NCBI RefSeq assembly: GCF_029892095.1
Contig: NZ_JARZAE010000004.1
Coordinates: 4,836,001-4,900,000, forward strand
Direction: 5' to 3'
Length of the DNA stretch: 64,000 bases
Source of the DNA: Kitasatospora sp. MAP12-44
GTDB lineage: Bacteria > Actinomycetota > Actinomycetes > Streptomycetales > Streptomycetaceae
Both the position numbers and the translations under genes were made by a program. The notes beneath the pieces were generated by a model that did not search any database, was not told where the DNA came from, and was given only the letters and a program-made list of their open reading frames with translations. Positions 34,574 to 43,900 of this stretch are shown here, one piece after another; position 1 is the stretch's first letter; every line of letters starts with the position of its first letter.

Positions 34574-34578
34574 GTGAC
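34574..34578. repeat. Right 5-bp target-site duplication GTGAC
   Basis: GTGAC directly after the ACA end matches 25606-25610. It is also the left half of a palindrome CAGTGAC-AGGG-GTCACTG (34572-34589 region), so the element may have inserted into a symmetrical site. Confidence 0.7.
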
Positions 34579-34614
34579 AGGGGTCACTGGGGCATAAGGG
34601 CTTACTGATTTTCG

Positions 34615-34640
34615 TTAGACAGAGTAATGACGTAGTCTAA
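34615..34640 (+). promoter_or_regulatory. Inverted repeat overlapping the marR promoter
   Basis: TTAGAC (34615-34620) and GTCTAA (34635-34640) are separated by 14 bases and end five bases before the marR ATG. AAGGA within the right arm is the ribosome-binding site. Binding here would block both transcription and translation, a usual MarR self-control layout. Confidence 0.6.
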
Positions 34641-34645
34641 GGATC

Positions 34646-35083
34646 ATGCCCGCCGAGATGTCCGAGGACGACCTCGCAGCTGTCAGCCAGCTGCGTTCGT
34701 CCGTGATGCGCCTGTCCCGCCGCTTGCGGCACCAGCATGTCGAGCAGTCGCTCAGTCCGACGGAGATGGGCGTGCTGGGCACGCTGGCTCGGTGTGGGAG
34801 TGCCACGCCGGGGGAGTTGGCGCGGCGGGAGCATGTGCAGCCGCCGTCGATGACGCGGATCATCGCGATGCTGGAGGAGAAGGGCCTGGTGCGGCGCGAG
34901 CCGCACCCGGACGACCGCCGGCAGGTGGTGGTCAGCATGACGGAGCAGGCCGAGGAGATCCTCAACGAGAGCCGCCGGCGGCGTAACGCCTGGCTCGCGG
35001 AGTTGGCCTCCGGGCTGACCGAGGAGGAGTGGGAGGCGGTCCGAGCGGCCGCGCCCGCGCTGTACAAGCTCGCTCGGCTGTAA
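34646..35083 (+). CDS. MarR-family regulator
   Basis: This is a 145-residue winged-helix protein: LSPTEMGVLGTLARCGSATP then GELARREHVQPPSMTRIIAM as the HTH, and the wing RREPHPDDRRQVVVSMTEQA. It lies 64 bases upstream of an MFS efflux gene in the same direction, which it probably represses together with itself. ATG at 34646 has AAGGA 6 bases upstream. Its upstream region was altered by the Tn7-like insertion about 70 bases away. Confidence 0.92.
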   Translation: MPAEMSEDDLAAVSQLRSSVMRLSRRLRHQHVEQSLSPTEMGVLGTLARCGSATPGELARREHVQPPSMTRIIAMLEEKGLVRREPHPDDRRQVVVSMTEQAEEILNESRRRRNAWLAELASGLTEEEWEAVRAAAPALYKLARL

Positions 35084-35147
35084 CGAGTAGTACGAGTAGT
35101 AAGAGCAGGGCCGAACAAAGGGGAGACGCATCACCGCAGCAGGAAGC

Positions 35148-36689
35148 ATGAGTAAGACCAGTAGCGCGGCCACAGCCGCGCACCGAGGGGAGAAGCACGT
35201 GACACCGCCGGCCGCAGCCAGCGCCGCAACCCGTCCCGACGACACCACCACCCAGACCTCGAACACCCCGGTACCGGCGGCCACCGCCGCGGTGCCCACG
35301 CCGGTGAACCTTCCCGGCGACGACGACCCCTGCGAACGGGCCGCGACGGCGCCCACCGTCGCATCCGGCCCCACGGGGGCTCACTTCACCCGTCCGGGGG
35401 GAATGTTCTCCTCCCTGAAGGTGCGTAACTACCGGTACTTCTTCGCCGGACAGATCGTCAGCAACACCGGCAGCTGGATGCAGCGCATCGCCCAGGACTG
35501 GCTGGTGCTGAGTCTCACCGGCAGCCCGCTCGCGGTCGGCATCACCACCGCCATGCAGTTCCTGCCCACCCTGCTGCTCGGCCTCTTCGGCGGCGTGCTC
35601 GCCGACCGGATGCCCAAGCGCCGCCTGCTGATCGTGACCCAGGGCACCATGGGCCTGCTGGCCCTCGGACTGGCCGCGCTGACCATGACGGGCGTGGTGA
35701 CCGAGTACTACGTCTACGCCTTCGCGCTGCTGCTGGGCCTGGTGACGGTGGTCGACACCCCGACCCGGCAGGCCTTCGTCTCCGAGATGGTGGGCCCGAA
35801 GGACCTCAGCAACGCGGTGAGCCTGAACGCGGCCAACTTCCAGACCGCCCGGCTGGTCGGCCCGGCCGTGGCCGGTCTGCTGATCGCCGCGGTCGGCAGC
35901 GGCTGGGCGTTCGCGCTCAACGCGCTCTCCTTCGCCGCCGTGATCGGCGGGCTGCTGGCGATGCGTACCAGCGAGCTGCACCCGATCGATCGGATTCCCC
36001 GTCAGAAGGGTCAACTCCGGGACGGGCTGCGGTATGTGAAGGAGCGTCCGGACCTGATGTGGCCGCTGGTGCTGGCCGGGTTCATCGGCACCTTCGGCTT
36101 CAACTTCCCGACCCTGCTCTCCGGTTTCGCCCGCGACACCTTCCATGTGGGCCCGGGCCAGTACGGCCTGCTGAACACCGCGATGGCGCTCGGCTCGCTG
36201 GCCGGCGCGCTCTACGCCGCCCGTCGCGGCGCGCCGCGGCTGCGCTGGCTGACCGCTGCGGCGCTGGCGTTCGGTGTGCTGGAGGTGGCGGCCGCGGTCG
36301 CACCCGGCTACTGGACCTTCGCGGCGCTGCTGACCCTGGTCGGAGTGTGCGGGCTGACCTTCAACACCTCGGTCAACAGTTACGTCCAGCTGACCACCGA
36401 CCCCGAGATGCGCGGGCGGGTGATGGGCCTGCTGGTGCTGGTCTTCACCGGCGGTACGCCGATCGGCGCGCCGGTGGTGGGCTGGGTGACGGACGTCTAC
36501 GGCCCCCGGGTCGGGCTACTGGCCTGCGGCGTGGTCTCCGCGCTGGCCGCGACGGCGGTCGGTCTGGTGCTGGCGCGCTGCGCCGACCTGCGGCTGCGGG
36601 TCGACCTGCACCGCGAGCGCACCGGACGGGTGGTGGCGTTCGTGCCGCGCACCCACGGCGGGGTACGGGAGCTGGCGCACGCCGCCTAA
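35148..36689 (+). CDS. MFS efflux transporter (DHA3/EntS-like)
   Basis: This 513-residue protein has a disordered Thr/Pro/Ala head of about 85 residues, then twelve predicted helices starting at LKVRNYRYFFAGQIVSNTGS. The motif-A loop GGVLADRMPKRRLL and WMQRIAQDWLVLSLTGS are typical of DHA3 exporters. It is probably a drug or metabolite exporter controlled by the upstream MarR protein. ATG at 35148 is used; GTG at 35199 or ATG at 35403 would remove part or all of the head. Confidence 0.85.
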   Translation: MSKTSSAATAAHRGEKHVTPPAAASAATRPDDTTTQTSNTPVPAATAAVPTPVNLPGDDDPCERAATAPTVASGPTGAHFTRPGGMFSSLKVRNYRYFFAGQIVSNTGSWMQRIAQDWLVLSLTGSPLAVGITTAMQFLPTLLLGLFGGVLADRMPKRRLLIVTQGTMGLLALGLAALTMTGVVTEYYVYAFALLLGLVTVVDTPTRQAFVSEMVGPKDLSNAVSLNAANFQTARLVGPAVAGLLIAAVGSGWAFALNALSFAAVIGGLLAMRTSELHPIDRIPRQKGQLRDGLRYVKERPDLMWPLVLAGFIGTFGFNFPTLLSGFARDTFHVGPGQYGLLNTAMALGSLAGALYAARRGAPRLRWLTAAALAFGVLEVAAAVAPGYWTFAALLTLVGVCGLTFNTSVNSYVQLTTDPEMRGRVMGLLVLVFTGGTPIGAPVVGWVTDVYGPRVGLLACGVVSALAATAVGLVLARCADLRLRVDLHRERTGRVVAFVPRTHGGVRELAHAA

Positions 36690-36725
36690 AGGCCCTGAAA
36701 GCGAGCGGCGCGGCAGGATGGGCTC

Positions 36726-37301
36726 ATGAGGCTCTTCGTGGCGGTGCTGCCGCCGGACCAGGTGCTGCGGGAACTCGCCCGCGAGGTGCGCCCGTTGCGC
36801 GAGCTGCCGGGCTCCGAGCGGCTGCGCTGGACGGCGCTGGACGGCTGGCATCTCACGCTGGCGTTCCTCGGCGAGGTGGCCGAGGAGCAACTGCCCGCCC
36901 TGCGCCAGGGCTTCGCCCGAGTGGCCGGTGAACACCGGCCGCTGGGGCTGCGGCTGGCCGAGGGCGGGCGGTTCGGCGACCGTACGCTCTGGGTCGGCGT
37001 ACAGGGGGACACCCGCGAGCTGCGGTCGCTGGCCGAGGGGGTGGGGGTGGCGGCGGTCGAGGCGGGCTGCGCGGGGAGCGAGTTCGACTACCACCCGCAC
37101 CTCACCCTGGCCCGCGCGGGCCGCCATCCGCAGGGCTCGCGCGGCGGGCTGCGGGCGGCCGCCGCGGCGCTGGCGCAGTACCGCGGGAGCGAGTGGCGGG
37201 TGGACGGCATCCGGCTGATGAAGAGCGAGTTCACCGGCGGCCCGGCGCACTACACGACGCTGCACCAGTGGGCGCTGGGGACCTCGGCGCCGGGCGCGTA
37301 G
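36726..37301 (+). CDS. thpR: RNA 2',3'-cyclic phosphodiesterase ThpR
   Basis: This is a 191-residue 2H phosphoesterase with both HxTx motifs: HLTL at 42-45 (GWHLTLAFLG) and HLTL at 125-128 (YHPHLTLARAG). It hydrolyses 2',3'-cyclic phosphate ends of RNA or tRNA fragments to 2'-phosphates, formerly called 2'-5' RNA ligase. The start is ATG at 36726. It is 36 bases downstream of the MFS gene and may be cotranscribed. Confidence 0.92.
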   Translation: MRLFVAVLPPDQVLRELAREVRPLRELPGSERLRWTALDGWHLTLAFLGEVAEEQLPALRQGFARVAGEHRPLGLRLAEGGRFGDRTLWVGVQGDTRELRSLAEGVGVAAVEAGCAGSEFDYHPHLTLARAGRHPQGSRGGLRAAAAALAQYRGSEWRVDGIRLMKSEFTGGPAHYTTLHQWALGTSAPGA

Positions 37302-37325
37302 GTGGTGCGGGTACCCTCGGGTGCT

Positions 37326-37412
37326 GTGGACCCCAAGACTCGTATGCGGATCGTGTCCGGCGCGCTGATGCTGCTGCTGGTGGCTGTGGTGATCGGCTCG
37401 CTGATCAAGTAG
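37326..37412 (+). CDS. 28-residue single-helix membrane peptide
   Basis: GTG at 37326 opens VDPKTRMRIVSG then a hydrophobic helix ALMLLLVAVVIGSLI and a Lys before TAG. The basic head and single helix suit a small inner-membrane peptide with its N-terminus inside. TACCCT at 37312-37317 lies 8 bases upstream of GTG, consistent with a leaderless transcript. The strong hairpin that follows supports a real transcription unit here. The function is unknown. Confidence 0.6.
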   Translation: MDPKTRMRIVSGALMLLLVAVVIGSLIK

Positions 37413-37422
37413 TTAGGAACAA

Positions 37423-37459
37423 AAGGGCCGCCGCCTCCGAAAGCGAGGCGGCGGCCCTT
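37423..37459. terminator. 15-bp bidirectional terminator
   Basis: The arm 37423-37437 (AAGGGCCGCCGCCTC) pairs perfectly with 37445-37459 around CGAAAGC, with A-rich and T-rich flanks on the respective sides. It separates the small peptide gene from the convergent serC. Confidence 0.85.
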
Positions 37460-37477
37460 CGTACGAGCAGACGAGCG

Positions 37478-38599
37478 TCAGAGCTGGTCGACCACGTAGT
37501 CGATGCAGGCCGTCAGCGCCTGGACGTCGGCCGGGTCGATCGCCGGGAACATCGCGACGCGCAGCTGGTTGCGGCCCAGCTTGCGGTACGGCTCGGTGTC
37601 CACGATGCCGTTGGCACGCAGTGCCTTGGCGATCGCGGCGGCGTCGATCGAGTCGTCGAAGTCGATCGTGCCGACCACCTGCGAGCGCTCCGCCGGCTCC
37701 GCGACGAACGGGTTGGCGAAGGCGGACTTCTCGGCCCAGCCGTACAGGTGCGCCGAGGATTCAGCCGTACGGGCGACAGCCCAGTCGAGCCCGCCGTTGC
37801 CGTTCAGCCACTCCAGCTGGTCGGCCAGCAGGAAGAGCGTCGCGATCGACGGGGTGTTGTACGTCTGGTCCTTCGAGGAGTTGTCGATCGCGGTCGGCAG
37901 GTCGAAGAACGGCGGGATATAGCGACCCGAGGCGGCGATCTCGGCGGCGCGCTCCAGCGCGGCCGGGGAGAAGGCCGCCAGCCACAGGCCGCCCTCGGAG
38001 GCGAAGGACTTCTGCGGGGCGAAGTAGTAGACGTCCGTCTCGGTGATGTCCACCGGCAGGCCGCCGGCGCCCGAGGTGGCGTCCACCAGTACCAACGAAC
38101 CGTCACCTGCGGTGCCCGCCGGGCGATGGATCGGCATCGCGACACCGGTCGAGGTCTCGTTGTGGGTCAGCGCGTAGACGTCCACGCCGGCCTCGGCGAC
38201 CGGCAGCGGGTGGGTGCCCGGCTCGGTCTTGATGACGCTCGGGTCGGCCAGCCACGGGGCCGCCTTGACCGAGGAGGCGAACTTGGAGGAGAACTCGCCG
38301 AAGTTCAGGTGCTGCGACTTCTCGCGCACCAGGCCGAAGGCGGCGATGTCCCAGAAGGCGGTGGAGCCGCCGTTGCCGAGGACCACCTCCCAGCCGTCGG
38401 GAAGCGAGAAGAGACTGCTCACACCCTCGCGCACGCGCTTCACCAGGCTCTTGACCGGAGCCTGGCGGTGCGAGGTGCCGAGGAGCGAGGTACCGGTGGC
38501 GGCGAGGGCACTCAGGGCCTCGGGGCGCACCTTGGACGGTCCGCAGCCGAAACGGCCGTCTGCGGGCTTGATGTCAGCGGGGATCTGGATGTCAGCCAC
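37478..38599 (-). CDS. serC: Phosphoserine aminotransferase
   Basis: This is a 373-residue class V PLP enzyme that converts 3-phosphohydroxypyruvate and glutamate to phosphoserine. GRFGCGPSKVRPEAL and LGTSHRQAPVKSLV at the N-terminus and the PLP lysine K197 in YYFAPQKSFASEGG are clear. This is the actinobacterial-type SerC. The start at 38599 is the family start. Two tandem palindromic motifs lie upstream (38646-38683). Confidence 0.95.
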   Translation of the reverse strand: MADIQIPADIKPADGRFGCGPSKVRPEALSALAATGTSLLGTSHRQAPVKSLVKRVREGVSSLFSLPDGWEVVLGNGGSTAFWDIAAFGLVREKSQHLNFGEFSSKFASSVKAAPWLADPSVIKTEPGTHPLPVAEAGVDVYALTHNETSTGVAMPIHRPAGTAGDGSLVLVDATSGAGGLPVDITETDVYYFAPQKSFASEGGLWLAAFSPAALERAAEIAASGRYIPPFFDLPTAIDNSSKDQTYNTPSIATLFLLADQLEWLNGNGGLDWAVARTAESSAHLYGWAEKSAFANPFVAEPAERSQVVGTIDFDDSIDAAAIAKALRANGIVDTEPYRKLGRNQLRVAMFPAIDPADVQALTACIDYVVDQL

Positions 38600-38645
38600 C
38601 AGCGCAGCCTACTGCCCCGTATGCCCGCTGTCCGTCGTTTGTCCG

Positions 38646-38683
38646 GTCGTTGAGATACGACCTGCGGGTCGTTGAGATGCGAC
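38646..38683. promoter_or_regulatory. Two tandem palindromic 16-mers upstream of serC
   Basis: GTCGTTGAGATACGAC (38646-38661) and GTCGTTGAGATGCGAC (38668-38683) are 22 bases apart, start to start, that is, two helical turns. Each is a GTCGT-N6-(A/G)CGAC inverted repeat. They lie 47-84 bases upstream of serC on its strand, a good position for a dimeric regulator binding in tandem. Confidence 0.6.
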
Positions 38684-38755
38684 GCGCGCCCGGTCCAGGC
38701 TCCCGCGAGTCGAGCGGTAGCCGGGGCCGGGCGCAGCAGGTGCTCAGCAGGTGCG

Positions 38756-39856
38756 TCAGTGCGCGATGGACTCGAAACCCTCGACCTCGCGCGGGCTGCG
38801 CGGGCCGGGGCCGATGTAGCGCGCGGCCGGGCGCACCAGGCGGCCGGTGCGCTTCTGCTCCAGGATGTGGGCGGACCAGCCGGCCGTCCGGGCGCAGGTG
38901 AACATCGAGGTGAACATGTGCGCCGGGACCTCGGCGAAGTCCAGCATGATGGCGGCCCAGAACTCCACGTTGGTCGCCAGGACGCGGTCCGGGCGGCGGT
39001 TGTGCAGCTCCTCCAGGGCGGCCTTCTCCAGCGCCTCGGCGATCTCGAAGCGCGGCGCGCCGAGCTCCTTGGCGGTGCGGCGCAGCACGCGGGCGCGCGG
39101 GTCCTCGGCGCGGTAGACGCGGTGCCCGAAGCCCATCAGGCGCTCGCCCTTGTCGAGGGCCTGCTTGACCCACTTGGTGGCGTCGCCGGTGCGCTCGATC
39201 TCCTCGATCATGCCGAGCACGCGCGAGGGGGCGCCGCCGTGCAGCGGGCCGGACATCGCGCCGACCGCGCCGGAGAGCGCGGCCGCGACGTCGGCGCCGG
39301 TGGAGGCGATGACGCGGGCGGTGAAGGTGGAGGCGTTCATGCCGTGCTCGGCCGCCGACGTCCAGTAGGCGTCGATCGCCTTGACGTGCTTGGGGTCGGG
39401 CTCGCCGCGCCAGCGGATCATGAAGCGCTCGACGACCGTCTCGGCCTTGTCGATCTCGCTCTGCGGGACCATCGGCAGGCCCTGGCCGCGCGCGGACTGC
39501 GCGACGAACGAGAGCGCCATGACGGCGGCCCGGGCGAGCTCGTCGCGGGCCTGCTCGGCGCTGGTGTCCAGGAGCGGCTTGAGGCCCCAGACCGGGGCGA
39601 GCATGGCGAGCGCGGACTGCACGTCGACCCGGATGTCGCCGGAGTGCACCGGGATCGGGAACGGCTCGGCGGCCGGCAGGCCGGGGTTGAACTTGCCGTC
39701 CACGAGCAGGCCCCAGACGTGCCCGAAGGAGACGTGTCCGACGAGCTCGTCGATGTCAACGCCGCGGTAGCGCAGCGCGCCACCCTCGCGGTCCGGCTCG
39801 GCGATCTCGCTTTCGAAAGCGACGATTCCCTCAAGCCCGGGTACGAAATCGGACAT
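38756..39856 (-). CDS. Citrate synthase 2 (citrate synthase-like)
   Basis: This 366-residue protein has the two substrate histidines in GPLHGGAPSRV (H206) and GFGHRVYRAEDPRA (H245). At the usual catalytic Asp position it has Glu (E298 in TNVEFWAAIML). That change recurs, as I recall, in the second citrate synthase of Streptomyces, which may act as a methylcitrate or low-activity citrate synthase. ATG at 39856 has GAGGAG 8 bases upstream; the longer open frame is antisense to pdxH. It is cytoplasmic and divergent from pdxH. Confidence 0.85.
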   Translation of the reverse strand: MSDFVPGLEGIVAFESEIAEPDREGGALRYRGVDIDELVGHVSFGHVWGLLVDGKFNPGLPAAEPFPIPVHSGDIRVDVQSALAMLAPVWGLKPLLDTSAEQARDELARAAVMALSFVAQSARGQGLPMVPQSEIDKAETVVERFMIRWRGEPDPKHVKAIDAYWTSAAEHGMNASTFTARVIASTGADVAAALSGAVGAMSGPLHGGAPSRVLGMIEEIERTGDATKWVKQALDKGERLMGFGHRVYRAEDPRARVLRRTAKELGAPRFEIAEALEKAALEELHNRRPDRVLATNVEFWAAIMLDFAEVPAHMFTSMFTCARTAGWSAHILEQKRTGRLVRPAARYIGPGPRSPREVEGFESIAH

Positions 39857-39929
39857 CAGGCGGCTCCTCAGTGACGCGACAGGCCTCCCGCCGTGGTGGG
39901 GGCGGGCGTGGCCAGTGACCGTTGGTGGA

Positions 39930-39964
39930 TGGCACTCGGTGCCAGAGTGACAGGCACTGGGTGC
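39930..39964. promoter_or_regulatory. Paired inverted repeats between citrate synthase and pdxH
   Basis: TGGCAC-TCG-GTGCCA (39930-39944) is followed by GCAC-TGG-GTGC (39954-39964), the same element in weaker form about 22 bases on. The 39857-40181 gap otherwise holds no gene. The pair could control one or both divergent genes. Confidence 0.45.
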
Positions 39965-40181
39965 ATTGCGCCATACACCACCACGGTGATGTTCCCCAAT
40001 GGGCCGCTTTACCTGCCGCCGGGCCCGGTCGCAGCCGGGTATCTTCCGGTGCAAAGCCGGACATTGGGGACAATTCCCCGATGGGCGGATGATCAAGCGG
40101 TGGCGAGACACCATATCTCTCGATGTCGAGATTCCATAGGCGGAGCGCCGTTCGCTGCTTGTCGTACGGGATGATGTTGGC

Positions 40182-40865
40182 GTGCAGACCCCGGAACGCG
40201 CCCAGCCCGCGCCCCTGAGTACCGTGCCCGACCTCGCGCAGAAGCGCCGCCAGTACGCCCTGGCGGGCCTGGCCGAGGACGACCTCGCTGCCGACCCGGT
40301 GAGCCAGTTCGCCCGCTGGTTCGCCGACGCGGAGCAGAGCGGGCTGATGGAGCCCAACGCGATGGTGCTCTCCACCGCCGACGCCGAGGGCCGGCCCAGC
40401 TCGCGCACCGTCCTGCTCAAGGGGCTCGACGACCGCGGCTTTGTCTTCTACACCAACTACGGCTCCCGCAAGGGGGTCGAGCTGGCGGCCAACCCGAACG
40501 CCTCGCTGCTCTTCCCCTGGCACCAGATCGACCGCCAGGTGATCCTGGTCGGCTCGGTCGAGCGGACCGGCCGGGACGAGACCGCGGCGTACTTCCGTAC
40601 CCGCCCGCACGGTTCGCAGCTCGGCGCCTGGGCCAGTGAGCAGTCCAGCCCGGTGGCCTCGCGCGAGGTGCTGGAGCAGCGCTACGCCGAGTTGGCCTCC
40701 CGCTACCCGGAGGGCGAGGGGGTGCCGGTGCCGCCGTTCTGGGGCGGCTTCCGGGTGGTCCCGCGCACCGTCGAGTTCTGGCAGGGCCGGCCGAACCGGC
40801 TGCACGACCGGCTGCGCTACACCGCCACCGCCACCGGCTGGGTGGTGGAGCGGCTCTGCCCGTGA
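40182..40865 (+). CDS. pdxH: Pyridoxamine 5'-phosphate oxidase
   Basis: This is a 227-residue FMN enzyme that makes pyridoxal phosphate from pyridoxamine or pyridoxine phosphate. PNAMVLSTADAEGRPSSRTV, FVFYTNYGSRKGVELAANP, RTRPHGSQLGAWASEQS and the C-terminal PNRLHDRLRYT are the family blocks. The start is GTG at 40182. It ends 90 bases before the TIR-STAND gene. Confidence 0.94.
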   Translation: MQTPERAQPAPLSTVPDLAQKRRQYALAGLAEDDLAADPVSQFARWFADAEQSGLMEPNAMVLSTADAEGRPSSRTVLLKGLDDRGFVFYTNYGSRKGVELAANPNASLLFPWHQIDRQVILVGSVERTGRDETAAYFRTRPHGSQLGAWASEQSSPVASREVLEQRYAELASRYPEGEGVPVPPFWGGFRVVPRTVEFWQGRPNRLHDRLRYTATATGWVVERLCP

Positions 40866-40955
40866 GATCTCCGGGACCATGAACTCCCGTTCCCTACACA
40901 TACCTTGGCCGGCGAGGCACACTGAAACAGGGGGGTCGGTGGCCAAGGGGGAGTC

Positions 40956-43900
40956 TTGGAGCCTTATTTCTTTCTGAGTTACGCACGGGTGGACGACGAC
41001 GGCACGGCGATCGGCACCTTCTACCAGGACCTGCGGGCCGAACTGGCCGCCCGCGACCCCGAGGCGGCCACCCAGCCGAGCTTCCGCGACACCGAGCGGA
41101 TCTTCCTGGGCGCCGACTGGGAGCGGGTGCTGGCCAACGCGATCGCCGGCTGCCGGGCGATGGTGGCGCTCTACTCGCCCGCCTACTTCGCCAGCGTCTA
41201 CTGCGGCAAGGAGTGGACGGCGTTCCGCAGCCGGGTCACCGCGTTCCAGGCCGACACCGGGTGGGACGCGGGCGCGCTGCTCCCGGTGCTCTGGGAGCCG
41301 CTGCCCGGTGGCCCGCCCCCGCCGGCCGACGAAGTCCAGTACCGCGTACCGCAGATGGGCGAGCGCTACGCTGAGGTCGGCCTGCACCAGCTGATCCGTG
41401 AGGACCCGCACGGCGCGGAGTACCGCACGGTGGTCGAGGTGCTGGCCGGCCGGGTCCGCCAGGCGGCCGGCCGGGTGCGGCTGCCCGGCCTGCCGGGCCT
41501 GAACCTGCGGGAGTTCCAAGGAGCTTTCCCGGTACGGACGACGGGCCAGCCGCCGGTGCTGCGTACGGTCGAGGTCGGACCGGCCGAGCAGCGCGAGCCC
41601 GCCCGGGTGGGCGCCGACGTGCCGCGCCACGTGTTCGTCAGCTACGCGCCCGCCGAGCGGATGTGGGCGGAGTGGGCGGCGACCGAACTCACCGCGCTGG
41701 GCTACCGGGTGTCGCTGCACGGCATCGCCGCCCCGCTGCGCGGCCGCTCGGCCGAGGCGGGCTGGGCGGCCAAGGGCACCGGCCGGGTGCTCGCCCTGCT
41801 CTCCCCCGACTACCTCCAGTACGCCCGATCGGGTGAACTCTGGCGCGCGCTGGCCGGCCGCGAAGTGGCCCCCGGGATCCCCGCGTTGATCCCGCTGCGG
41901 GTCAAGGAGATGGACCAGGCGCTGCCCCGGCTCTTCGCCGAGCAGCCCGTCCGCGACGTGGTCAGGACCTCCGCCGCCGACTCGCTCGCCCGGCTGACGG
42001 CCGCCGTCGGACGCCTGCCGCCCGGGCAGGTACCGCCGACGGACGGCCCGGCGCCGGTGCGCCCCTGGCGGGTCGGCTTCCCCGGCGAGCTGCCGCCGGT
42101 GCTCGACTGCCCGGCGCGCAACCCCGCCTTCACCGGCCGCGACGAGGAGTTGGAGGTGCTGCGGAACGGCTTCGGCAACGAGCCGGCCACCAACGTCCAG
42201 GTGCTCTTCGGCCTCGGCGGGGTGGGCAAGACGCAGACCGCCACCGAGTACGCCCACCGGTTCCGCTCCGGCTACGACGTGGTCTGGTGGATCCCGGCCG
42301 AGCAGATCGAGTTCGTCGGCCCGCGACTGGCCCAACTGGCGCCCAGGATCGGCCTGGAGGGCGCGGACGACAGCAGCGACACGGCCAGCCGGGTGCTGGC
42401 CGCGCTGCGCGCCGGGCGCCCGTACGGCCGCTGGCTGCTGGTCTTCGACAACGCGGGCGCCCCCGAGGAGCTGGCCGGCTGGCTGCCGACCGGCCCGCCC
42501 GGCGGGCACGTCCTGATCACCTCGCGCGACCCGGCCTGGGCCCGGCACGCCGGACAGGTCGAGGTCGGCGTCTTCCGCCGCCCGGAGAGCCTGCTGCTGC
42601 TGCGCCGGCTCAACCCCGGGCTGGCCGTCGCGGCCGCCGACCAGGTGGCCCGCAGCCTGGGCGACCTGCCGCTCGCCATCGCGCAGGCGGCGGCCTGGCT
42701 GCAGGAGAGCGGCATGCCGGTCGCCGGCTACCTGGAGCTGCTGGAGGCCACCCTGACCGAGATGCTGGAGCGCACCCGGCTTCCGGAGGGCGACTACCCG
42801 CGCTCGGCCGCGGCGACCTGGTTGCTCTCCCTGGAGGAGCTGCGCCGCACCAACGCCCGGGCCGCCGAACTGCTGGAGCTCTGCGCCCACTTCGGCCCGG
42901 ACCCGATCCCCACCAAGGCGCTCTTCAGCCCGCTGATGGCCCGCCGGCTGCGGCTCAGCCACGACGACGCCGGGGCCAGGATGGAGATCGGCGAGCTGGT
43001 CCGCACGATCCACCGCACCGGCCTGGCTCGGGCCGACTCCAGCAGCGCCTCGCTGACCGTGCACCGGCTGGTCCAGGCGGTGATCCGGGACCAGGTCGCG
43101 GTGGAGCGCCGGGCGGACGTCCGCCGCACCGTCCAGCTCACCCTGGCCGGGGCCGGCCCGCAGGAGCCCGACCTGGTCGGCAACTGGGACGGCTTCGCCG
43201 AGCTGCTGCCGCACCTGTGGCCGTCCGGAGCGGCGAGCAGCGAGGACCCGGAGGTGCGCCAGTGGATCATCAACTCGGTGCGCTACCAGTGGAAGCGCGG
43301 GATGGACCAGGCGGCCCGCGAGCTGGCTGAGCGCACCCTGGAGCAGTGGGACCGGATGGCCGACGACGGCTCGGGGTCCGGGCGTGCCGGCGATCCCTAC
43401 CCCGGCATGCTGAGCCTGCAGCTCGCCAACGTGCTGCGCTCGCAGGGCGAGTACCGCGAGTGCCACAACATCGACCACGAGGTGGTGCTGCGCTTTCGCC
43501 GCGAGCTGGGGCCGCGCCACCCGCAGACCCTGATCGCCTCCAGCGGTCTTGCCGCCGACCTGCGGGCGCTCGGCCGGTTCGGCGAGGCGCGCGAGCTGGA
43601 CCGGGCCACCGTGGAGACCGCCGAGCAGGTGCTCGGCAAGTCGCACCGGCGGTTCTGGATGATGGCCAACAACCTGGCCCTCTCGGAGTTCCTGGTCGGT
43701 GATCGGCAGCTGGCCCTCGACCTGCACCGGCGGGCCTACCGCCACCAGCACCGGGTGCTGGGCGCGGCGAGTCTCGACACGCTCTCCTCGGCCAGCAGCT
43801 ACGCCCGGCTGCTGCGCGAGAAAGGCCAGCTGCGCGAGTCGCTCGGCCTGCTGGAGGAGACCGTGCAGATCTACCGGCGCACCATCGGCGAACGGCACAC

